Shown here: positions 44,438 to 54,338 of the stretch, one piece after another | How the letters are laid out: every line of letters starts with the position of its first letter | Numbering within the stretch: position 1 is the stretch's first letter | Source of the DNA: Platanthera guangdongensis | Taxonomy: Eukaryota; Streptophyta; Magnoliopsida; Asparagales; Orchidaceae | Direction of reading: 5' to 3' | Assembly (NCBI GenBank): GCA_039583875.1 | Contig: CM077167.1 | Span: forward strand, 150,305,010-150,369,009 | DNA: 64,000 nucleotides | Position numbers and translations under genes: made by a program | Notes under the pieces: generated by a model | Seen by the model: the letters and a program-made list of their open reading frames with translations, nothing else | Database searches by the model: none | Told to the model about the DNA's origin: nothing

Positions 44438-45820
44438 TGAAAGTTATTTAACTCAAGGTCAGCTAATCACCTAGAGGGGGGGTGAATAGGTATTTGAATT
44501 TTTATCAGTTCTTTTGTTGTTTTCAAATTAAACTATCTAGAGCTTGTCCATAGATCCTGCAATGAGAAAGAAAACAAGAAACACAGCAAACACAAGGATT
44601 TATAGTGGTTCCCCAATTTGGTACATCCACTTTGCCTCCCACCTATCCAACTGATTTGTTGTACTAGGTACAAACTCCACCAATATGCTCCTCAGAGCTT
44701 ATACCTCAGGCTCTCATCCTATAACACAGATTCTTCACAGAATCCAAACTCAGATCCATAAGGATTCCTACCTTAGAGCCCTACAGGACTCCTACAGCTC
44801 AGTGATCCACTGATCACCTTCCTCAGCCTTATTTCTAAGGCCCACAACTCAAGCTCTTCACCCCTACAACTTCGGGCACACAACCCTACTTGTAGAGTGC
44901 TACAACACTCCTACAACTCAGTACCATTCCAGGTACCTACAGCTAAGCCTCCTCCAAGGCCTACAACTTAGTGATACACTTGTCACCTATAGCTCAGTGA
45001 CTATCTAGTCACCTACCTCAAGCACAAGGACCTACACTCAGGCTGGGCGGACAACCCTACCTCAGATCCACACGTGGATCCTACCTTAGAGAGCAACACT
45101 CTCCTATATCAGGCAGTAAATCCCTATAGCTCAGATCCATACTTGGATCCTACCTCAGTACCCTAACAGGGCACCTACCTCAGTAACTAATTAGTCACCT
45201 ACCTCAGGCACATAGTGCCCTACACTCATAATCAGATAAACAGAATCCTACAGAAAGTAAATACAAAATGATTAAGAAGATAAACAACTAACTCAGAGAT
45301 AAATCTCTGAGTCTACCTTGTTGTACTGATCATATATCAGTCCAGCACACTTGTTAAAGAAGGAATTAGTCCTCTTATACACCTAACACTTTTCTACTGC
45401 ACAGATGAGCAGCAACCAACTTGCTAAATGGAAGAATCAGCTTCTCTATTCTCAAAAGAGCAATCTTATTGAGCTTGAAGAGCTTCAGTTAACTTCCTTT
45501 GCTTTAGCGGCTATCTCTGCCGGACTTTAGCTTTCAAGCTTGGTGGAGAAGAAGATGTCCAGCCGCCTCTAATTTACTTTATGTATTTTCTACGTTTTTT
45601 CCATTTTCTGTTTGATCTCTTTCATTGCCCTAATCCTTTTCCTTTTTTCCTTTTTATATGCGTTGATTTGAATCAACAACACACTAGTATGTGGGCCCAG
45701 CCAAGGTTTGGTGAGCCCCACCTTCTTCAGAAAAGGATAAGACAGCTTTCGGTGCCACTATAGCTTTCTCGCAACGACTACATGTAAGTTGACTTTGATG
45801 ATGTCAGCAATGGTCATCTC
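44438..45820 (-). repeat. C3 3' LTR, distal part (R/U5)
   Basis: On the minus strand it contains a TATA-like GTATAAGAGG (complement of 45371-45380), the GTACC..TTGGGGAACCACTATAAA block (44599-44630), the C-run motif TTCACCCCCCCTCTAGG, and the end CTTTCA. From 44690 to 45230 it is rich in a short degenerate repeat, CTACCTCAG / CTACAACTCAG, separated by 10-25 bp. It is interrupted by G4 after ATCTC at 45816-45820. Confidence 0.8.
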
Positions 45821-46374
45821 TGTAACGCACCCGATTTTTCGATGATTTTATTTGAATGGGCGACGTCATATTTATGACATTGTGGCATTGCTTTTAATGT
45901 CGAGTTGACGACGCAATGCCATTAAGGCATTTTCTCGTCCGTGCGGTCGAGTCGGCCGAATTCTTGTTGTAATGGGAAAATTTTGCATTTGGAATTTAAG
46001 TTATGTAATTTTGGGCTTGCACGTCAAGTTTCGTCGCAATCCGAGCATTTTTGGAGTCTCGGCTCGCGATTGAAGTTTTGGATTGTTTATGTTCGCCGAA
46101 TACTTTGAAGATTAATATCTCAGGAATGGCTCGTCGGATTTTGATTTTGACTTCGTCGTTGTGTTCGTAGCGTCAGTATTCGCCTACGACGTGAGTTTCG
46201 TTTAATTCGGCGATCGTTTGGGCCTCCGTTTTAATCTCGTAGTTTCCTTATTCAAAAATATATAAGTATGATTATTTTAATATTATAGTACTATTCAAAA
46301 ATGTCTTTTAATATTCATTCATATAGTTTGATCAAAAGGTTACATTTGCAAAGAAATTGTTTTTCCTTCAAGGC

Positions 46375-46975
46375 TTGACTCGAGTGAAATTCCTGCGCCT
46401 CGAGTAGGTCCCTTCTTGTACTCGAGTAGTTGTATTACTACTCCAGTAGTTCTTTTCGAGTACTCGAGTAGCTGCCTTACTACTCAAGTAGTTCTTTTCG
46501 AGTAGTCGAGTAGTTGCCTTACTACTCGAGTAGTTCTTTTCAAGTACTCGAGTAGTTGCCTTATAAGTACTCGAGTAGGTCTCTTCTTGTACTCGAGTAG
46601 TTCCTTTTGATTACTCGAGTAGTTCCTTTTGATTACTCGAGTAGTTGTCTGACACTCGAGTAGGTCTCTTCTTGTACTCGAGTAGTTACCTTACTACTCA
46701 ATTAGTTCCTTTCTAGTACTCGAGTAGTTGTCTGGCACTCGAGTAGGTCTCTTCTTGTACTCGAGTAGTTCCCTTACTACTCGAGTAGTTCCTTGTGAGT
46801 ACTCGAGTAGTTTTCTGGCACTCGAGTAGGTCTTTTCATGTACTCGAGTAGTGATCTTACTACTCGAGTAGTTATTTTCGAGTACTCGAGTAGTCACCTT
46901 ACTATTCGAGTAGTCCTTTTCTTGTACTCGAGTATCCCATGCTGTACCCGAGTAGTACCCCTATAGTACTCAAGT
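46375..46975 (+). promoter_or_regulatory. G4 U3 array of ACTCGAGTAG / ACTACTCGAGTAGT
   Basis: More than 20 CTCGAGTAG cores occur, many as the 14-bp perfect palindrome ACTACTCGAGTAGT or as AGTACTCGAGTAG, about 20-30 bp apart with TTGCCTT or TCTTTTC spacers. The array ends about 65 bp before TATAAATA. Point variants (CTCAAGTAG, CTCCAGTAG) are few. Confidence 0.92.
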
Positions 46976-47039
46976 GGCACATTCCTTCTGTCTCGGAAAA
47001 CTGGTTTTAGCTGAACCCGGTTTATTTCTGCTGTTTGAG

Positions 47040-47047
47040 TATAAATA
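47040..47047 (+). promoter_or_regulatory. G4 LTR TATA box
   Basis: TATAAATA after TTTGAG; the right LTR has the same at 55557-55564. Confidence 0.75.
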
Positions 47048-48971
47048 CTTTCTTCTTCATCATCATCATTAAACCGACCAAGAATTTCTTCTTCTTCCCG
47101 AACTAGAGTGGCGTGTGAGAAATAGGTCGTCCGTCTGTACTTCTTCCGGTGGCCGCCGACGGTTCTCCGGTGCTCGAAATCTTCAACCGAGTATAGATCT
47201 TGAAAGCTCTCGCCGAGAGCTACGCCATCGTTGTAATATCTTCCCCATTTCCAGAGATTTCTCGTCAGGGTTTTTTGGCCCTAACCTCCTTTTCGTCCGT
47301 TCTTGTTCAGATTTCAACTCCTCCCGTATCCTTTTGCCCGATCTACGACGTGGAGTGATTCAGTGGACTTTTCCGGTTAAACCAAGGCAAGTGGTTGTTT
47401 CCCCTCGTTTCTCCTTGTCCGATTTGATGGTAACGGCTATATTTTCATGTCTTTCAAATTTTCTGCGCTTATTCTTCGAAGTTATTGTTATAATTAATCA
47501 TTTCAACGATCACATGATGTTGTAAGGTTTTGTCATGGTAAGCTCGATCTTGTCTGGTTATGTTTAATCGTTCCTGATGTGTCTTAATGTTGACTATAAA
47601 TGCCTTAGCTTTCGTTATTAAACATGTTAGAGTTTATTTAGGATTGTAAATTGCTCCTAGAGGTTGATCAACCTCGTCTTGAATCTGGTAATGTCAAGTA
47701 GAATCTGTCGAGCCAAATCTCGAGATATTAGTATTGTGGTTTCTTTGAGTTTTTTGATTGCGGGAGTTAGTGGATGATTCCACCTCCGTAGTGGTTATTT
47801 CCTTCATTAGTGCCCTGTGGAAGTCTACCCGGCTTTTGGGTGTCTGCGGTGTATGGTGGAGAGTATGAGAGTCCCTCGCAGTTAGACGGATTTTATATTC
47901 GTGTTTTTGGGTGGTATGTCCAAGAGCGATCACCTTGCCCGCATTTTTGGGTGGTGTGTCCACGAGTGACCACCTCGCCCGTGTTTTTGGTTAAAGTCGA
48001 CCACATGTGCCTAATAAAGGATTTGTATTTCTTCCTTATGAATTATTCATGTTGTCACCTTATAACCTCGTGCGTCTGGTGTACTATTGTTGTACGTGAC
48101 GAATCACGTAAGAGTTCTTCTTCATGATGATAACTTATTCCTCTTTTTGTACTTTACTTCAGTACTGTTGGTCTTGGGTTGGTACCCCTTTGACCTTTGT
48201 CTATTTGGGCTTATTAATTTCTGCCACCATTTGTTTCTTCTTGCTGAGGTGTTCTGTCTTTGGAATGCCTTAGGTTCAGAGCAGTAGCAGATAATAGAGC
48301 TAGTTTTGGAGTTTCTGGGCGGCAGTGTTGGACGTGGTTGTTACCTCATCTCAACGAGGTAGTTTGTTATTTATTTAGTTACTGGTTCAGACATACTTTT
48401 CTGTATGTGGGTTCGTGTCAGTTTGTTGACGCCCACAGTATTATTACTTTTTGATACTTGCTAGCTGCTTAGTTTTTCTATATGTGGATGTGGATTGCTT
48501 GCTCTCCGGGATGATTTATGCTAGAAATGCATGTTAGGTATTTTTAAAAATAAAAATCTACTACTATTACTTCATACACTGCATAATTTAAAAACTCTAA
48601 CTTGTTATATTTGGCGACCGTAAAAGCTATCCTTACTACTATTATAAATTTAGAGTCTTGCATAGCATGAGTTGTCCTTTGGGGACGTCTATACTCATGT
48701 AGGATGTTTGAGTCAATCTAAACAAGTATTTTTTTGCAGTGTATTACTATATTTTGATTCGTGAACTAAGTGAACCACTAAGCCGAGGGATACGGCTAAC
48801 TATTGCACCTAGCTGATTTTCCTTAAAATAACTGAAAGAATTTTTCTTCATGTTTAAGTAGTTGTATCCCTGAGCGTCCGCAGTTATCCCCTGCTGACGT
48901 GGCATCATGATGCGCATTTTCCCTTACTCTGATAAGTTATTATATGCGGTGAAGATGCGGGTCGTGACAGT

Positions 48972-48983
48972 TGGTATCAGAGG
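48972..48983 (+). other. G4 primer-binding site
   Basis: TGGTATCAGAGG lies 2 bp after the LTR end and matches initiator tRNA-Met at 11 of 12 bases. Confidence 0.9.
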
Positions 48984-49133
48984 GAGGTTGCTTGACAATT
49001 GGTCAGGAAACCTTTCCTTGTTGGTGTAGGTTGTTTAGTGACATTTCATACACACACTGATGTGTCATCAATACGCCTTAGCCGAAGCATAGTCACTACA
49101 CTCATAACATGATAAGAAGTATACGGTGCATAT

Positions 49134-49360
49134 TATGTAGTATGGGATGCATAATATGTGTTTGTATATGGATCCACCATATGTGATAACATGTGACGGT
49201 TATGTAGTATGAGATGCATAACCACCATCACATGGGTGCTCATTAGCACGTTTTCTTTTATCGTTGCATGCGATGTTATGTAGTATGAGATGCATAACAT
49301 TTCATGTGTATGCCGCTCATAACATGCATTAAGGCCTTTTATAGAATGCATAACACTACA
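49134..49360 (+). repeat. Palindromic repeats in the G4 leader
   Basis: GTTATGTAGTATGAGATGCATAAC-like units recur at about 49134, 49200 and 49273, with a related form near 49340. Each has GTTATG/CATAAC arms around a 10-12 bp middle. The rest of the leader (48984-49642) has no recognisable feature. The repeats lie in RNA between the primer site and gag, where packaging signals can lie; that role is a guess. Confidence 0.7.
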
Positions 49361-49642
49361 TACATTACATATCATCGCATAAGCACGCGTGCTAAGTTAA
49401 GGTTTACATGATGACACATGTACACACATGATTTTAAATAAGAATAAAGAATCCATGCATTCATATCATAGGCACAAGAGTCAATAGGATGAGAGGATAT
49501 CTTCCTAAGTAGGACATAACATCATTATAAAATCCTAGAGAAAGTTGCAGCATAAGCAAGTGTCTTATATGTATGGTCTGAACTAGTTGAGTGGCTTTGT
49601 TGTAAGCTAGGATTTTGATGAGTTGTATGTTTGCTTTTTAGA

Positions 49643-51360
49643 ATACCGCCAAAGCATCCTGCGACGAGGTCGACTCCCCAATCGGAGGGTGAGTCATCAG
49701 GTGCACAAAGTGATGCGATTATCGAGAGTCTACGTCAGAGAAACGAGGCTCTGTCAAGGCAATTAGTTGCGATGCAATCACAAATTGAGTCTTTGTTATC
49801 TGTCGCTCCCGCACAACAACCTTTAGTGCAAGAGCCTGCCTTGGGCCAAGCGGTGCTCGATACCCATGCTCCTTTGGTTCCCCCGATGGTGATACCACCA
49901 AAAATGAATTTCATATCGCACTTCAGTGGTTGGGACCTCCCACCTACGGCGGGAGTGCCGACTTTTTGATTATAGACGATTGGATCATCTCCATCGAGGA
50001 GATGATTTCGTATTCCAGAATTCTAGAAGCCCAGAAGGTGATGATTGCAGCTTATCAGTTAAAAGGCCTGGCAAAAAGTTGGTGGATTCGGGAAAGAGAG
50101 GGTCTGAAGGAAGGATGTTCTTGGGAATCTTTTAAGAAGATGCTGCTGAAAAAGTTTCTACCCTCGGTCGAGCAGGACCGTTTGATGAATAACTTCCTGC
50201 ATTTGAAGCAGAGACAGCTCACCGTGAGCGAGTATGAGATTGTGTTTAGCAAACTGAGCAGGTTTGCTCCTGATTTTGTAGCTTCTGAGGAGGGTTGAGT
50301 GAAGCGTTTCCTTGGAGGACTAAGAAGTGATGTCCAGCAGTTGGCATGCGCTTACCGAGCTGAAAGTTATGCTGAAGCAGTGGAAGCCGCTTTGAAAGTG
50401 GAGGCGATTGAAAACGCTAAGAACTGCGGTGCTGCGGTGAGGAAGGAGAAAAGGAAAGGCATTGAGGATGGTAGCTACAGGGCATCTGGCCTTTCTTCGA
50501 AGAAGAAAAGTAAGGAAGTGTGTAGTTTTTGTGGTCGTCCTGGCCACCCTTACGAAAGATGTTTCAAGAGGACTGCCACCCTGAAGCAGCAGCAGGTGCA
50601 CGCCATCCAAGGTGCACCCAAGGGAAATCTAGTGTGCTCATTCTATGTAAGGAAGGGTCATGATGTGAGTCGGTGCTGGATGAAGGAAAGGATTTGCCTC
50701 CAGTGCGGGCAGAAGGGACACCAGAAGTCTTTGTGCCACCAGGCTCAGCCCCCACTGCAGCCTGCCCCACTTCAAACTCTGCCACCCCCACTAAAAATGG
50801 ATAAAGGAAAAGGAAAGCTGAACGTGATGACCAGCGAGGAAGCCCAAATCTCTGCGCAAGTGATATCAGGGGAGTTTAAGGTGCGGAATAGGTGGGCGCG
50901 TGTTCTTTTCGATTCGGGTGCCGCCCATTCCTTCGTGGCCCGGAGGATTGTTGATAAACATCGCTTGGGTGTGGATCAATTAGGAGACTCCTTCAATGTC
51001 AAGCTCCCTTCCGGTGATTTGGTGATATCTAATCAAGGAGTTCTGACATGCCCTATTTATCTTGGCAATTTTCTGGCCTTTGCGGATCTGATGATTTTAG
51101 ATCTGGCTGATTTCGATGTGATTTTGGGCATGGACTAGCTGTCCAAGTATGATGCGGTCATCCAGTGCAAGGATAAGCGACTGGATTTCAGGATGGACGA
51201 CGGACAACCTATGAGCGTCTATGGATTTTAGGATAGAGTTTCCCCTGTCATTTCTGCGGTACGTGCTTGTCGTGCTATAGAGTCTGGTTGCGAGGCATTT
51301 TTAGTTTCTATTTCTGCTCTGGAAATAGCTTTTGTTACACCACGTCTTGAGGATGTCTCG
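49643..51360 (+). pseudogene. gag: G4 gag and protease
   Basis: The expected start is ATA at 49643 (reading IPPKHP), where relatives begin with Met-Pro-Pro, so the ATG is probably lost. A frameshift lies near 49932 in GPPTYGGSAD, and a TGA at 50296 (Arg to stop). The gag domain shows LAKSWW and the LKQRQLTVSEYE segment. Three zinc knuckles follow: CSFCGRPGHPYERC, CSFYVRKGHDVSRC (second Cys now Tyr) and CLQCGQKGHQKSLC (about 50521-50745). Protease motif LFDSGAAHSF begins near 50905, and GMD-stop (TAG at 51136, Trp to stop) ends the domain. Gag reads straight into protease with no intron-like insert, unlike G2 and G1. Confidence 0.85.
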
Positions 51361-52790
51361 GTGGTGCAAGAGTTTTCAGATGTCTTTCCTGATAGTCTTC
51401 CAGGACTTCCTCCTGAAAGGGAGATAGAGTTTGTGATAGACCTCGAGCCAGGTACTCGTCCTATTGCCAAAGCACCGTACCGTATGGCTCCGTGTGAGTT
51501 GGATGAGTTGCGTACTCAGCTCGATGAGTTGCTGAGGTGTGGTTTATTAGACCAAGTTCTTCTCCATGGGGTGCTCCTATTTTGTTCATCAAGAAGAAAA
51601 ATGGATCGATGAGGCTTTTCATCGATTATAGGGAATTGAACAAGGTAACCATTAAGAATAGATATCCCCTGCCAAGGATTGATGATTTGTTCGATCAGTT
51701 GCGTGGTAGCTCGGTATTTTCAAAGATCGATCTTCGCTCAATCTACCACTAGTTGAGAATTCGTGAGGCAGACATTCCCCGAACCGCGTTTCGTTTGCGG
51801 CATGGACATTATGAGTTTTTGGTGATGTCTTTCAGTTTACCCAATGCACCCTCTGCTTTCATGGATTTGATGAATAGGGTGTTTAAGGATTTCTTGGACC
51901 GATTCGTTATTGTGTTTATAGATGATGTCTTGGTGTATTCCCGTAATGTTGAGGAGCATACTTAGTATTTGCGTTCGGTCTTGTCAACCCTGAGGGAGCA
52001 TAAGCTATATGCGAAGTTGAGCAAATGTGAGTTTTGGCTACCTCAGGTGTCCTTTCTGGGTCATGTTGTATGCAAGGACGGTATTTCTATAGACCCGACC
52101 AAGATTTTTGCTATGATGGAATGGGAGAGACCTTCTACACCTAAGGAGATTAGGAGCTTCTTAGGCCTGGCTGGCTATTATAGAAGAATTGTTGAAGGAT
52201 TTTCAGTACTGTCTGCTCCTCTAACTAGACTTACTCAGAAGAATATTGCGTTCATTTGGAGTGATAAGTGTGAAGAGGCTTTTCAGGAACTAAAGAAGAG
52301 ATTATGTACTGCTCCAATTTTAACCTTACATACTGAAGGAATTGAGTATGCAGTGTATATTGATGCATCACACATCGGACTTGGTTGTGTTTTAATGCAA
52401 TATGGTAAAGTGATCGCGTATGGATCGAGGCAAATAAAGACTCATGAGAGAAATTATCCTACGCACGATTTAGAGTTTGCTGCGGTAATTTATGCGCTGA
52501 AGCTTTGGCGACACTTATTGTATGGTGCGTTGTGCAAGATCTATACGGACCATAAGAGTTTGAAGTATGTCTTCACTCAGAAGGAACTAAATCTGCGCCA
52601 CCGTCGGTGGTTAGAATATGTGGCTGATTATGAAGTGGAAATTCTTTATCATCCAGGAAAGGCCAATGTAGTAGCCGATGCTTTGAGTAGAAAGACCGCT
52701 AAAATTTTTAACCTGTCAGTACAGTCCTTGGTAGAAGAATTATTGTTGATGATATTGAGGTTGGGAGTAGTACTGTGCCTGCTTGTCTAG
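51361..52790 (+). pseudogene. pol: G4 reverse transcriptase and RNase H
   Basis: Starts with the VVQEFSDVFPDSLPGLPPEREIEF linker. A frameshift near 51535 is followed by [17 protein letters not shown]. Stops are at 51750 (YH-stop-LRI, probably Gln) and 51963. [10 protein letters not shown] has its Asp pair at 51921-51926. RNase H shows [30 protein letters not shown] and [11 protein letters not shown] and ends near [17 protein letters not shown] would copy element RNA; RNase H would remove it. Confidence 0.88.
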
Positions 52791-54231
52791 AAGCAGAAGA
52801 ACCCTCTTGGATTTCTCTTACTCGAGCACATCAGAAGGATGATCCGGATTTGTTACACCTCCGGAATAGAACTGTGAAGGGAGAGTTACCTGATTTCTCT
52901 GTGGATGAGTTGGACACCTTGAAGTATCAGGGTAGATTTTGTGTCCCCGCCTTCGGCGATATTCGGGCTATGATCTGTGCTGAAGCTCATGGTTCCAGTG
53001 TAGCCTTCCACCCTGGTTCCACTAAGATGTACAAGGATCTAAAGCAAATTGTTTGGTGGTCATGGATGAAGAATGATATCGCGAAGTTTGTATCAGAATG
53101 TTATATGTGTCAGCGTGTTAAGGCTGATCATAGAAGGCCTGGTGGTAAATTGACACCGCTTGATATTCCAAGTTGGAAATGGGAGAGTATTTCAATGGAT
53201 TTTATCACCAGTCTACCAAAATCTCCCTGTGGGCACGACTCTGTTTGGGTAATAGTTGACAGATTGACAAAGTGTGCTCACTTTGTCCCGTTTAAGATTG
53301 GGTATTTGATGAAGAAGATAGCTGAGCTATATCTTGAAGTGGTTATAAGATTACATGGAGTGCATGTTATCATTGTATCAGATCGAGACTCCAGATTTAC
53401 GTCTCGCTTTTGGAAGAGTTTACAGGAGGGGTTGGGTACCGATTTAAGGTATTCCACCGCCTACCATCCGCAGATGAATGGTCAGACGGGAAGAGTAAAT
53501 CAGATCGTAGAGGACATGATCAGGTGTTATATTTTGGATAATGGTGATGCTTGGGATGAGCATCTCTGACTCATGGATTTGCATACAATAATAGTTATCA
53601 AGAGAGTCTGCAGATGGGCCCGTTTGAGGCCTTATATAGGAGGCATTGTAGAACTTCTTTGTTTTGGGCTGAAGTTGGTGAAAGATCGTTGCTAGGTCCG
53701 GAAGCCCTTGAGGAGATGAATTGTGATGTGACTCATATTCGAGAAAAGCTCCGTGTAGCTCAAGAACGCTACGAGAAGTATGCCAATCAACGAAGGGTTG
53801 ATCTGGAGTTTGTCGTTGGAGACTTAGTTTTTCTGAAGGTTTCTCCGATGTCTAGCGTTAAAAGGTTTGGAAGGATCCACAAGTTAGACCCCCGGTATGT
53901 GGGACCTTTCCAGATTCTTGAGTGCATCAGAGTGTCATCTTATAGGTTGGAGTTGCCTGTAACCTTCCCTGGTGTCCATGATGTATTCCATGTAAGCCAG
54001 TTGCAGAAGTGTGTTTGTAATGATCGTCAAGTCCTTGACTCGATACCCCAGATTCAGCCCAACCTTTCGTATGTGGAAGAACATATTCATATTCTGGATT
54101 CTGAAGAGCATGTGTTTTGGAGAAAGACCATCCCTATGGTCAAGATTCTTTGGAGAAATCAAGACATCGAGAGCGCGACGTGGGAATTGGAATCGGCGAT
54201 GAGGGAATCTCATCCGCACCTCTTCTCTTAG
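52775..54231 (+). pseudogene. pol: G4 integrase with chromodomain-like tail; catalytic Glu replaced
   Basis: The finger (AHGSSVAFHPG..CYMCQRVK) is followed by the core with Asp 53198 and Asp 53381. The third catalytic residue, 35 positions after the second Asp, is GGA (Gly) at 53489-53491 where G2 has Glu. TGA near 53567 and a frameshift follow, and the frame continues to TAG at 54229. The tail includes YVGPFQILECI, HDVFHVSQL and a chromodomain-like end (RKTIPMVKILWRN..ATWELE). It overlaps the end of the previous frame, so another frameshift lies near 52780. Even with frames repaired the Gly change should abolish strand transfer. Confidence 0.85.
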
Positions 54232-54301
54232 TTTTGGGTATGTCATTATGTTTTCAGTTATGTTTGATTTTAGGGTTTTGTTTTGGTTTTGGAGTTGTGT
54301 T

Positions 54302-54338
54302 AAGTTTCGGGACGAAACTTCTTTTTAGGGGGAGTGAC
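54302..54338 (+). promoter_or_regulatory. G4 hairpin and polypurine tract
   Basis: AAGTTTCG-GGA-CGAAACTT is a perfect 8-bp stem with a 3-nt loop, followed by CTTTTTAGGGGGAGTGAC up to the LTR. The layout is the same as in G2 at 11317-11353. Confidence 0.85.

Larger units (their letters stand above)
45821..48969 (+). repeat. G4 5' LTR
   Basis: U3 about 1.2 kb with the CTCGAGTAG array (46375-46975), TATAAATA at 47040, then about 1.9 kb of transcribed LTR. Around 47900-47990 a unit of about 40 bp, CGTGTTTTTGGGTGG..CACCTCGCC, repeats two to three times. The LTR closely matches its right partner. Confidence 0.95.

Noticed and set aside
46375..46975. CRISPR-like look of regularly spaced CTCGAGTAG repeats (also 54905-55495)
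   Set aside because: Units are too short and spacers are themselves repeated. The array lies inside a plant LTR U3 with a TATA box directly downstream, and no cas gene or prokaryotic context exists.
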